From NCBI GenBank assembly GCA_030142905.1, contig JASJOG010000471.1, positions 90,096 to 154,095 of the forward strand: 64,000 bases of DNA, given 5' to 3'. Below are positions 1-10,502 of the stretch, in pieces (within the stretch, counting starts at the first letter, position 1; each line of letters opens with the position of its first letter). Under the pieces are notes generated by a model. The model was given only the letters and a program-made list of their open reading frames with translations, did not search any database and was not told the DNA's origin. This stretch comes from Heliopora coerulea (lineage: Eukaryota; Cnidaria; Anthozoa; Scleralcyonacea; Helioporidae). The translations under genes and the position numbers were made by a program.

Positions 1-2
1 AT

Positions 3-834
3 CTGCTGGAATTTATTAAAATTGACATGTTACCGGTGAATGTAAATATTGCATGTCTTAATGAAGGTCAGGGAATTGAACAGACATTGAAAGAGCAGCA
101 GGCTTCTTGGCACAAAACGTGCGGAGATCTTTTTAACAACACAAAGTTGCGGCGTGCACAGAAAAGAAACCTTTATGAGGAGCAGCCAGAAAGAAACATG
201 CAAGTAGAAGAAGAGAGAGGAAATCCAATTAGAGCCAGGAGGACAAGCTATGCTGCAAGCTTATCTTCTGCCAATAGCAAATGCGTTTTCCGCGATAAAC
301 TTGACGAACTTTCAAATCTTCGTTCAGCTTCAACACTTGAGATTGACCAAAAGGTGAGGGAATGTGCTATTCTCCTGAACGACGGAGGGCTCATAGCTAA
401 GTCATCAAGTCGAGATATGGTAGCGATGGAAGCAAAATATCATGCTAAGTTTCTCGTTTCTCCGTATAATCGGGCAAGGCCACTATAAACAGGAACTTCT
501 AAGGATAACGAATATTTAGGACTTAATATAGATGAACTAGCGTTTGCTGAACTCATTGCATATATTGAAAAACGTCTGCAGTCTGAAGAAATAGCTTTGC
601 TGAGAATGGCGGAGCTGACGGTATTCTTCGGTAAGAAATTGGAGGATTTGGGAGCTAATCTGAGTCGATTAACACCACGAGACTGAAGGAAGAGTCTTGG
701 CCGTTGTGCCCGATCTTATTTGTCAGAGTCACGGAAGAGATACTATACTTGTACTGAAACATGAAATTGGAGATGCCCTAAAACGAGCAAAGGAGAAAGA
801 TTCAGAAGCATGGCATTTGGCGAAGGGGCCATGA
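3..834 (+). pseudogene. N-terminal part of the coral repeat gene, with stops and frameshift
   Basis: The frame is open from position 3, with a first Met at 27, and runs to a TAA at 486-488. The same frame continues as sensible protein (NIDELAFAELIAYIEKRL) to a TGA at 684-686. Reading then shifts near 685 into another frame, giving AVVPDLICQSHGRD and IGDALKRAKEKDSEAWHL until a TGA at 832-834. The segment SWHKTCGDLFNN, then VRECAILLNDGGLIAK and the AKYHAKFLV...YNRARP block match the N-terminal layout I associate with the full-length family. No catalytic residues are recognisable in this part. Because the frame continues off the left edge, the 27 start is only the first Met visible. Confidence 0.65.
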
Positions 835-1561
835 TCGTAAGAAGAGATATAACTCGGATAAAGAACTCTTTTAACGGAACATTTCCCAAAGAATGCCAGA
901 AGGATTCCGTCCCAGCTTCCTAAAAGGTTCTTGTTGACATGATACTAAGAGGGGCCACTGTGAACAAGCAGCCTGCTGACAGAGATCCAAATCAAGCCTG
1001 CTTAACCATCGCTCAGCTAATTGTTTTTAACAGCATTTCACGTGGACATGGGACTGCATTACGATATCACCATACCAGGGCCAAAGAATGTCCAGTACCC
1101 ATTTAGAGGTCTCTGAAAATCCATGGAGCGATAAGGGATAAATCACTATCGACGCCTTTTTCAAGTTAAGACTGTGCACTTCGTATGACAGGTTACTGTC
1201 TGTATCTTTCGACATAGCCAACTCAGTCATTGCGCGGTATGAGAGCGCAGACGTGGTGTGTCCATCCAACCAACACTCAGGATTGTTTACTACTGCAGCA
1301 GTCGACAATATTGATCACAATCCCAGCTCCACAAGCTCGCACGACTCGTTCCATGGTACAGCGATTTCGTTAGTGCAGCATCCTACAGCCTTTAAACAGG
1401 GAGAGAGTAGAGAAGTTGATTCGTTTGATCCCTCTATTTCTGGCCCCAAGACGATCGCGCAGCTGCCATCATCATTTCGAAAAGCGTGCCACCTGTGTCA
1501 TTACCATCTGGCAAACTTTATGCTCCTCCAGTTAATGCCCAGATGCAATTTCCTACAATGA
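831..1561 (+). pseudogene. Second segment of the coral repeat gene, with the NIDHNPSS block
   Basis: From 831 a third frame reads MIVRRDITRIKNSFNGTF and QKDSVPAS, meets a TAA, and continues KVLVDMILRGATV to about 1040. A short degenerate stretch follows. From about 1160 frame 2 reads LCTSYDRLLSVSFDIANSVI and then VVCPSNQHSGLFTTAAVDN, NIDHNPSSTSSHDSFHGTAI and KTIAQLPSSFR, up to about 1480. The NIDHNPSS...SFHGTG-type block is the most conserved landmark of the family in my memory. After about 1480 the family sequence moves to the frame beginning at 1486, so the last residues of this open frame are out-of-frame translation. Function of the block is unknown to me. Confidence 0.65.
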
Positions 1562-2817
1562 TGAGAAATCAGGGGAGAGATCAGGAAAAGGACTGGCTGG
1601 AACACGTACAAAATCTCATTCTCAAAGGGGAACTTGACAAGAATGATGCTGTGTCCTCGGCAGCGTATCCCGCGTCGCAAGCATCGCCATCTTCCTATAC
1701 ACCAGCAATCATCACACTTCTTCCCATGTTCTTGGAGAATGCTCATTCACTGGCAATGATACTACATTCAATGAACGCAGTTCAATCTGCTGTCCACCAC
1801 GTCAATCCTACTTAAACCCCAGTAATTGCGGTAGATCAGCCCTTATTTGCTTTGGCCAAGCAACTTCAGTGAAAGCTTGTAAGCGGTCACGGTGAATATA
1901 AATTGGTAGTAATGTTCGGTGGTCTATATATAGAGATGACGGCTTTTAACGTTCTGGGCAAATAGCTGGATGGGAGTGGATGGACGGAGGTTATGACAAA
2001 CGCGGGTGTAGCCAATGAGGGCATTGTGGAGTCTTTTATCACTTGCAGCCATCTGACCGGAACAAGACGTGCCCACGAAGTTGCAGCAGCTAATCTTTAT
2101 CTCTTACAACAGAAAGCCTATGGTGAATATGTCAAAAAAGCTGGCGACTGCGAATCCAAATCAATCGAAGATTGGAAAGAAAATATGACAAAAAGCCACC
2201 CACAGTTTCTTTACTGGGCTGGGGTTCTGGGACTTCAGATTCTTTGTTTACAGCTCGTTCGATCGTTTAGAGAAGCTGATTTCGCCTTGTATCTTAAGTC
2301 ACTTAAACAATTTGTTCCGTGGATGTTCGCCATGTACAATGTTAACTATGCAAGATGTCTATCTGTTCATATTCGCGATATTTCAGAACTTCCAGTTAAG
2401 CATCCGGATGTCTTTTACGAGTTTTTCAATGGGTCGTTCATGGTGCACAAGACAAAGAAATTGTTCTTCTTTATAGCTTTAGACCAAGCACACGAGCAAG
2501 TTAACGCAGTAGTGAAGGGAGAGGGAGGTGCTGTTGGACTGACGGAGAACCCCTCAACTTTAAGAAGGTGGATAATTGGAGGACTAGAAGTAGCAAGAAT
2601 GGTTCAGGAATTCGAGGACAGTGCATCGGCGGAGAAGCACGATCATCACGAGAAAACACCAGCCATTCAAAGAGAATGTTGTAAAGATATTTTGAATGTC
2701 GTTTCCAGCTTTGAATCCATGGGAAACCCATTTACAGAAGAAAGTCAAGACCTATTTGCCATCCACACGAAAGATGTAATGGACCGTGTGTCGTCCACAT
2801 GGTACAAAATGTGGTGA
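1486..2817 (+). pseudogene. Central segment of the coral repeat gene (DQAHEQ motif region)
   Basis: One frame is readable throughout. It is interrupted by TAA at 1813-1815, TGA at 1870-1872 (where the family usually has Trp) and TAG at 1963-1965, and is then open from 1966 to the stop at 2815-2817. Landmarks are AMILHSMNAVQSAVHHVNP, TPVIAVDQPLFALAKQLQ, KLVVMFGGLYIEMTAFNVLG, the VNYARCLSVHIRDISELP stretch, ALDQAHEQVNAVVKGEGGAV and PSTLRRWIIGGLEVARMV. The last uninterrupted piece (1993-2817) is 274 codons. The reading passes to the next segment by a frame change between about 2799 and 2817: the open frames overlap there by 19 bases and the family sequence continues directly. No enzymatic motif can be named with confidence. 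Confidence 0.7.
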
Positions 2818-4382
2818 AGGTTGGAGAAGAGCAGTATCAAAGGTTCTTCAAAGAGAGATTTGTGGAAATAAACACGGCTGTCACCGAAACGTTGAAAAGA
2901 AATAATCTTGCTACCTTCAAGATGGGAAAGAAGAAAGTCGTTTCAAAAGATAAGGCTAAAATGAAGGCTGTGAAAGAGGACTGTGGCCTGTTTTCTAGGC
3001 TGTATATAGCAAGTGAGAATCGAAATGGAGATCTTGATGATTTCTTTAAATACGAGAGCCAGCCACGGCCACCTCTTGCACAAGCAGGAAATTTGCGCGG
3101 CGGGCGGAAAGCAGATCTGATAAGGTGCGTCCAGCCTTCGACTGATGTTCTATCACCAACCCCAAATTTTATCATTCTAGATGGTGCAGTCATTGTTCAG
3201 ATGCTTGCAACCGGAACGGTGCGCACATTTGAGGAGTATGCACAAGTCGTATTCCTCCCATATGTATGGAAGCAGTTAGACGCAGCTAAAAGGGTTGATA
3301 TAATATGGGATGAATACAGAGAAGATTCGTTGAAGAAAGCGACAAGGGAGAAGAGAGGCTTTGGTCAACGGCGAAAGGTTTCACCAACAACACGTATTCC
3401 CTCTGACTGGAAAGGCTTCCTACGTGTAGATGCCAACAAGTGTGAGTTGTTTAAGTTTCTGGCAAAGCAAGTGATAGCCAAACCGATTCCTTGGGGGAAG
3501 GAGATTTGCAGCACATATAAGGAAAAGGTTTTGTGCTCTCCTGAAAGATCGCAATTGGATATCCTAGAACCATGCAACCACGAAGAGGCGGACACGCGTT
3601 TAATGGTGCACGTGCTGGATGCAAGTGGCTGTGGCCACCAACGGATCATGATACGAACCAACGATACCTATGTATTGGTACTGGCTATATCGATTGCCAA
3701 CAAAATCCAACCAAACAAACTGTGGGTTCCTTACGGTACAGGGAAGCACGCCCGATATCTGCCTGTGCACACAATTGCTTCGACACTCGGTCCTGACAAA
3801 GCGTCGGTCCTACCGCTGTTTCACGCTCTTAGAGGATGCGATTCTATTTCCTTTTTTGAAGGCCGAGGAAAAAAGACAGCTTGGGACGTATTGGATGTAT
3901 TTCCAGAGTTAACACCTGCGCTTAGAAAGCTAAATGCATTGCCGGAAGAGATCGATCATTCGAATTCATCTCTGGTGGTAATCGAGCGTTTCGTGCTATT
4001 TTTATATGATGGAACAAGCAATCTTACTAAAGTTAACGAAGCTAGACAAGAATTGTTTGCCAAGAAGTCCAGGACGCCTAATAACATTCCGCCCACTTTG
4101 GGAGCCTTGCTACAGCACACACAGTGAGCGGTCTTGCATGGAGTATTTATGTGGGGTCAGTGCTGCTTGAAAGAGTTGACTATTCCTTGCCCTTCCGATT
4201 GGGGATGGCATCGTGATGGCAATTCATAGTCACCAAAGTGGACGACTCATCCTCAAGTGAAAGATGCATGTTATGAACTCATCCGTTGCGGATGTAAAAC
4301 CACATGTTCAGGTCGTTGTTAATGTGCCAAGGCAAACTTAGAGTGTACACGATTGTGCAATTGTGGCGGTGACTGTCAGTAG
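2799..4382 (+). pseudogene. C-terminal segment of the coral repeat gene: PIN/XPG-like part and Cys-rich tail
   Basis: The longest intact stretch in the copy (2799-4127, 442 codons). FIILDGAVIVQML and the later EADTRLMVHVLDASG, RIMIRTNDTYVLVLAISIA and FHALRGCDSISFFEGRGKKT give acidic residues in an arrangement that resembles PIN/XPG-type nuclease folds. That fold is inference. After the TGA at 4125-4127 the same frame is still meaningful, with stops at 4227-4229 and 4320-4322, ending at TAG 4380-4382. This tail reads CGCKTTCSGRC, then CAKANLECTRLCNCGGDC, a Cys-rich CxC-like repeat that the family normally carries at its C terminus. The normal protein end is therefore about 255 bases beyond the first stop. 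The window copy is probably untranslated or gives truncated products only. Confidence 0.7.
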
Positions 4383-6367
4383 CTAGCTACTTTGGCGTTG
4401 TTGTACTCAACAAAGCACGTTTCGTTTGTATGGACGTTCAACTGGATCAATAGTAACAATAAAAAACCAATTATTATCAATCGTTATCAAACGGTTATGA
4501 ATAGGACAAAGATGCTGAGTCAGCATTTCAATATTTTTTTTTAAGTTGCGATATCTCAGAAACTATACTTCACAGAGAAATGTTGTAATATACTTTTTTG
4601 ATCCTCTTTATAAGCTCTATAAGAATATTTAGTCAAATTCTCGTAGTTCTGACTTTTACCTTTACTTTTTCTTCTATTGATGACGTAATCAAAAATGCCA
4701 TGCGCTGAACTCATTAGAAAAAGAGAATTTGGGCTGGCCCTATATCAGATTACTTTAGTCCTGGCCAGGTTAGGAATGTGGCAAAGTTTCATGCTTGTAT
4801 CATCAAAGTGAAGTATTTTGTCGTTAACAGCTGGACTATAGGGCTTGGATATGTAAATTTTTGGTCCACATTTAACTTTTCAGTTTTTACTCTGGCCAAT
4901 GCTTTAATCCCAGGCATTTTTGGTCGACAAGAGAATACTGATGTTCCAGACAATAACACGTTAAGAATACCTCAATTCCAGTAAAGTATAAAACATAATC
5001 CAAATATTAACACCTTGAAACTTGAGATACAAGTTAAAACAAGCCGAAGACAGGTGCCGTAATATTTCGGCTTTATTGTCGGCTGGTTATGGTTTTTGGT
5101 TGATACCTCAAATCTTTTTCCAACTTTTAGAACACTATTGGCTAATGCCAGATTGTTTTACTTATCGAGGGGAGATGTCTAATGCGAGGGGTTAATAAGG
5201 ATACTAGGTTATGATCTGTTAACCTATTAACATCTGGCTGTGGTAAAGCAATATAAAGTGTCTGAATTAATTAGACAAATTCTGAATGAATATGGTCATA
5301 CCTAAAAAGTAGCAGGGTTAACATAGGATTCGACCCTTTAACTCTCATTTGTTTGCACCTGCAAGTTGAGAATGGTCTAGCATTGGTAAGAATTGAATTC
5401 TCAAGGGCTACCTAAGAAAGGGAAAAAATTAATCCTGGGAAGCTGAATTTCAAACGGTTAATTTGGATTAAACATATTTTTACATTCTGTACATGCAAGC
5501 ATACAAAAGTCACTGTTCGTAGTACAATAAAAAAAGAAAATGCTGTATACTGTCACTGTGTTGAAGAATGTTATTTTGATCCCAGTACATATCTAGATGG
5601 ACTGTCCTATTCCTGGAATCCAAGGGTACACTATAATTGTTATTCCCCTGTCAACAGACTAGTTTGTTGTGGTTGTTAAAATTGCCATTTTCACTGTGAA
5701 ATCTATACTGCAGTATACAATTAAGCTGTTTTTCTGGGCACATGTCTATGTTTCTACTTGCTTGACATTTTATCTGTCACATGAATGTGCCAACTTTTTA
5801 AGCTTCAACCTCTTCCTACCCTGACAATGAACCCATGCTCTCTCTTTGCTTACCTCAAATTAGCAGGATTTAAATCGGAAGGTTACCAAAGGCAACAATG
5901 GATTACCATAATGGAAACAGTTTAATGCATTGCTGACAACTGGCAAGCACCCTCCTTCTGCTCAACAAAATCATGTTGCATTGTTATTGCAAGAATAAAA
6001 TAAAAAATATTGCCTTTGGTGTGAGAGGTTTAATTCTGTGAATAGGTTTATGTACCATGCATCATAATTGAACATGAAACCTTATCACTAACTAGATTCT
6101 CCAAACATTAAGCTACAAAAAACAAACTGGGATTGTAGAGTGATGCGTCATGTTAACTATGTACACTACATTATAGTTTATAATTAATGGAGAATAGGTG
6201 TACTGGCAGGTCTTGTGTTTTGACATGTCAGTTACTCATTGGGTCCACTTAATCACAAACAAATGATTGATTTATTGAGACTTCCCAAACTTCATACAGT
6301 CCATCTGTTCCATCAATTATAAATCAGCCTACACTGTAACCTTACCCCTACCATCTAATTTTTTGTA
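4383..6367. other. No gene recognised
   Basis: AT-rich sequence with only short chance frames. The 68-codon frame at 4778-4984 has no recognisable motif. I see no RNA gene or clear repeat here. Confidence 0.5.
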
Positions 6368-7800
6368 CCCATTTTGTTTGAAACGTCATACGGAACCTGC
6401 ATTTAGTTACGTTTCGAACACGACACCAGCGTTCAATACAACTTAGTTGCCTCGAAAATCAGAGTGGCACTCACGAGGAAGCAGACCATACCCCGTTCAG
6501 AACTATTATCATGTCTGGTTGCAGCTCGACTCATTGAGAACATAAAGAAAGCTTTGGAAGAAATTATTAAAATTGATGCCGGAATGTACTGGTCCGAATC
6601 CTTTGTTGCCCTTCATTGGATCACAAACGTGAACAAAGAATACGAACAAATTCGAAGAGAATCGAGTTTAGGAAATTTGCAAGTTAGCAACCCCAGAGTG
6701 CTGGAATCATTGCCAGACACACGAGAATGTGGCTGACATAGCATCGCCGGGAACAACAGCCACACAAATAGTGACCGATGAGAAGTGGTGGCATGGTCCA
6801 AGCTTTCTGAAGAAACCCCCGAATGAATGGCCTAGTCCAACGTTCTTCAAGTTACCTAAGGAAATCCATCAAGAGTTGAAAATCGAACAAAAAGTCAAGG
6901 GACCAATAACGCAGAGATGATCTGGTTGAGAGCAGTGCAAGCCTCAATCTCAAAGCTCGAGAAGTACGAAAAATTGAAGAATTCACTGCAACTGTTTGAA
7001 GACGATAGACTTTTACGCTGTCGAGGACGATTAGACCATGCACTCCTTCCCTATGAATCCAAGTTTCCTGTCCTTCTACCAAGCGACCACCATCTTACCA
7101 AGCTCATTATGCTCTATTGTCATCATGAAATGTTACACAACGTATTCGGAGAAACCTTGACCCAATTGCGCTCTCAATATTGGGCTGTCAAAGTGAGACA
7201 ATTGGTGAAAGGAATACTGTCTACCGGCACCTTATGCGGGAGTGTGGAAGGACCACCTTATGGCACACTGTCGGCACCACCCTTGTCCAATTTTTTGACA
7301 AAGTAATGACTTCGCATTCACGAGAATAGGTGTAGATTATGACGGACCTCTGTATGTCAAGGATATTTACAATGGGAAAGAAATGCACAAATCGTTTATT
7401 ACATTATAATCTTGCGACAGCAGCCGAGCAGTGCACTTGGATCTTGTCCCGGATGCCAGTTCTATGGCATTTGTCTGAAGTTTGAAACGTTTTATAAGTC
7501 GACGTGGAACACCATCCCTTGTTATTTCTGATAACCACAAAACCTTCAAGGAAGCTGAATTGATGAATTTCATTACGTCTATTGGAATCAAGTGGAGATA
7601 CACAGTGAAGCGTTCTCCTTGGTGAGGAGGTTTTTACTAGCGAATCGTGAGATTAGTGAAGAGATGCCTGAATAAAGTGTTAGCTAATGCCACACTAACT
7701 TATGAAGAATTATTAACCGTAATGATTCAGATCGAAAGAGTTTTGAACTCACAACCACTCACTTATGTATACCAGGAAGGTGAAACTCCTTTTCTCCTGA
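6368..7800 (+). mobile_element. BEL/Pao retrotransposon pol fragment (RNase H-like to integrase), degenerate
   Basis: Only the 3' half of pol is present. In order: SKIRVALTRKQTIPRSELLS and WSESFVALHWI (Pao RNase H-like region, 6440-6640); after a frameshift VADIASPGTTATQIVTDEKW (6729-6790); after another, the integrase zinc-binding/linker part LLRCRGRLDHALLPYESKFP and RSQYWAVKVRQLVKGIL (6917-7230); then the integrase core with GVDYDGPLYVK (first Asp, about 7331), RRGTPSLVISDNHKTFKEAE (second Asp, about 7500-7560) and RLVKRCLNKVL (7640-7680), followed by IERVLNSQPLTYV. The order matches BEL/Pao polyproteins. Stops and at least four frame changes make it dead. The catalytic Glu position before R-VRLVKRC is a TAG stop (7638-7640). 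Reverse transcriptase, gag and LTRs are not seen, so the copy is 5' truncated. Confidence 0.8.
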
Positions 7801-9253
7801 GGTGCACTGCATTGAAAATTCATGGGGGTGTACCTAGATTATCACAATGTCAATCACTGGGGTTGTACCCATTCGGGGACTTCAGCCTCCAGGTGTTTTA
7901 CAAAGTTTTAAAAAAGCAGGGTCGAATTTGGGTTTCCCAGGGTTCAATTTGAAAGATTAATTTTCGAATTTCGTTACCGATATTTTAATCAGCAAGAACA
8001 ACAAAAATATGTGGCTTAAAACTTTTGTATAGTGCCACGTTTTGGGCGGTAAAGCAGAACTAGACGGGTGATTCTCTTAGGAGCGTTCACAAACAAATGC
8101 AATCGATGGTAACACCATCACACACCACTGGCTATTACGTTTTGGCGCAGAAAAAAAATGATAATTTTCCCGGCTGACAACTGCGCAAATATTTACATCA
8201 TCTCTTTAGCAATTCAGACAATACGTCTCGACAATTTATTCCGACACTGAAAGCGGTTTCAAGCCTGTAAATAAAAGCTGAGTAGATTGTGATACTCTCT
8301 TATGAATCACTGCTGAGCTAGAAACTTTAGCTCGTTGAAGCTATGGGAGGGCTTTCAATCCATCGAACACCTCCCCCGTCTCTTGGCTACGCCACTGCTT
8401 ATGTGTGATATTTTTTCCAAGTAACACTCAAACCATCCTGTTATCTGTACAAATATGTAACAGGGTAATATGCGTAGATACTTATTGACCAGTTTATATG
8501 ACATTGTGGCCTGAGTACACTTGAACATAACAAAACGCAACGATCTATTAAAACATGGAACCCTGAGAAACACCAAATTCCACGTTGAGACAAAATCCAT
8601 CTCTCCGTAATTTAGTTATTTGGATCCACACTGTTGAATTTTAATCTCCGGTTTTTATTACATCTTGTTAGATCTAGTTCATAAAGTAAGTACTCTGTCG
8701 ACTAAATGAAAGTTCTTCTCTAAATTGACCAAGGTGATCTAACTCCTAAAAATTAGATTTTTCTGTGTTTAAGAATTTAGGGGAAGTCATTTCAAATCCC
8801 ATTTTTGAACAACAAAAATCATGTTTTAAATCTTCAGTTGCCATGGTAACAAAAATAATTGCGCACAAACAGTAAAAAATGTAGCCACTTTCAAACGTGA
8901 TAGAGTACCACCAAATGATCAGTGAAGTTTTATATAGGTTTAATGCATTAGAAGTGAGATTCTCTTGACGCTAAACCTAAAAGACGCCTAATTTTTAGAC
9001 GTTTTGGGGGCTATTTTCAGATTCTTATCAAAACACTCAAAGCATCATAAATAGTAACTGTTCAGTCTGCAATATTAGGAAGTGTTTATACAATAAATTA
9101 AATTTTATAGCTTCAGCTCCTAAACTGTTACTTTCGTTGTCTGTGCTGAAAATATGGTTACAATCTATAAAAAGGTGAACTTAATATTACGTTTGAAAAA
9201 GATGCTTTTAAACAGCTTCATCAACTCGAGAAAAGCAGATTCCAAGTTTAATA
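7801..9253. other. No gene recognised, apart from a hAT end
   Basis: After the BEL/Pao homology fades near 7800 no coding sequence can be supported. A hAT-type terminus at 8357-8396 is listed separately. The rest is AT-rich with chance frames only. Confidence 0.45.
8357..8396 (-). mobile_element. hAT-type transposon terminus (CAGTGGCGTAGC end)
   Basis: Read on the minus strand the sequence begins CAGTGGCGTAGCCAAGAGAC at 8396, followed by a G-rich run. This is the usual start of many animal hAT elements and nearly equals the end at 43208. No partner end facing it was found in the preceding few hundred bases, so the element is probably truncated or deleted. Confidence 0.5.
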
Positions 9254-9257
9254 TTAA

Positions 9258-10502
9258 GCCTATTCCCCATGGGGGGTCAATATGACCCCCATCTATGTTT
9301 TTTTAAAATTTCTGGAAAACAGTCAACGCTATGATGGTGGGTCTCCTTGACTTTTAGTTTTAATCTATTTAACACGTTTCTGGAGAATTTTGGCTTTGGT
9401 ACATGCGCTTTTCAGTTTTTATGATGTTCGTGTGACCATGACCCCATTTGAAATCTCAATTTCTGAAATCTAGCAAATAGGTACCATATATAAGTTCATG
9501 CTCTCAGAATGCCTTTGAACTGAAAAACATGTTTTATATATTGTTATGAGAAAGAAATTGTATAGTTGGCAATAAAGTGATGTGATGGCGTCATAGTCAC
9601 GTGGTAGTGACGTCATAATGCCATCATTTACCGGTATTATGTTATCACGCTTTCTTGCTAAATTGCTTCACTTATTATGTGTCTGTTCTTTTCAACGTCA
9701 TTTTTATTGTAATTGCAATGCAATGGCTTCTTTTGCATTTGAAAGCCTTCTTTTCGAATGTTATGACTTCAACTCACATGGTAATAGAATGTTGTAATGA
9801 CATAGAGGTAAATATTTTTTACAAGTGGTAAATACACTCAAAACTTTCAAGTTGTATAAAAGAAGCGTCGCGATCTGTTGAAATGTATTTGCATGTGTAT
9901 CTTGAGATAACATTTTTCTTTTCTCTTTAGTGTAATAAATAACATAAAATAAATAAAATGGGACCAAAGAGGAAGAAGCAATTTACTTCATTCTATAATT
10001 TTTTGAGGCTGATAAAATTATTTGTTTGTTCCTGTTACATTTTATTTACTGTTTGTTGCTATTCGTTTCAACATACATGTATGTAGTTGAAAAAAGATTG
10101 ATTTCAGAAAAGTGCATGTTTTTATAAAAACCTGAGCCCTCTTTCGCTTGAGTATAAGTCCACAAACTTGAAATTTTAAGCAAAGTTTTTAATTAGATAC
10201 ATGTACAAGTAAAAGGCAAAAGAAATAGGCAGCCAACAAGTTTCAAATGACATATTTCATTGGTTGTAGCCCATCAAAACAATTCCTGAAGCGAAAAGTG
10301 CCATATACACAGTTTTTGCATATTTTCGATGGTACTCCAAAAAAATGCTGACGTCAGCATATTTTGTGACTTCACACATACGTCATTAATACAAAAATGT
10401 AAAGTTCTTATGTTGGACTCTATCAATGCAAAGTTTGAAGATTCTACCACTTTCCAATCAAAAGTTAGTAGGGGTTATTATGACCCCCCGTGGGGAATAG
10501 GG
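9258..10502. mobile_element. piggyBac-like non-autonomous element with TTAA target duplication
   Basis: The left end is TTAA (9254-9257) followed by GCCTATTCCCC. The right end, read inward on the minus strand, is TTAA (10503-10506) followed by CCCTATTCCCC. Just inside each end lies a second matching motif: GGGGGGTCAATATGACCCCC on the left and a GGGGTTATTATGACCCCCC counterpart on the right, themselves partly palindromic. Exact TTAA duplication with CCY...RGG ends is the hallmark of the piggyBac superfamily. The 1245-bp interior has no long transposase frame, so it is a deletion derivative or a large MITE. A short N-terminal frame at 9958 may be what is left of the transposase gene. Confidence 0.7.
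9958..10086 (+). pseudogene. Possible remnant of transposase start inside the piggyBac-like element
   Basis: A 42-codon frame starts MGPKRKKQF, 28 bases after a pyrimidine-rich tract ending in TTTAG that resembles a 3' splice site. The basic N terminus is plausible for a transposase start, but the frame soon becomes hydrophobic and stops with TAG. The transposase assignment is inference from position only. Chance remains a real alternative. Confidence 0.25.

Larger units (their letters stand above)
3..4382 (+). pseudogene. Decayed copy of a coral-abundant multidomain repeat gene (unnamed family)
   Basis: One ancestral reading frame can be followed across this whole interval by switching frames. 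From memory of the family, these large unnamed proteins are very common in stony-coral and other invertebrate gene sets. Recognisable blocks in order are: an N-terminal Lys/Arg-rich part, a TTAAVDNIDHNPSS block (about 1270-1330), a long middle part containing a DQAHEQVNA motif (about 2484), a PIN/XPG-nuclease-like part (about 3100-3950) with EADTRLMVH and LRGCDSISFFEGRGKK, and a C-terminal Cys-rich tail. The copy has at least five frame changes and at least eight in-frame stops, so it cannot make the full protein. The frame is already open at the left edge of the window, so the true start lies outside. I read it as a dead mobile-element or multicopy-family copy. Which transposon class it belongs to, if any, I cannot say. 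Confidence 0.75.

Noticed and set aside
1027..1308. Minus-strand frames within 1-4400 (also 2501-2731, 2837-3193 and 3365-3661)
   Set aside because: They are antisense shadows of the better-supported plus-strand family reading.
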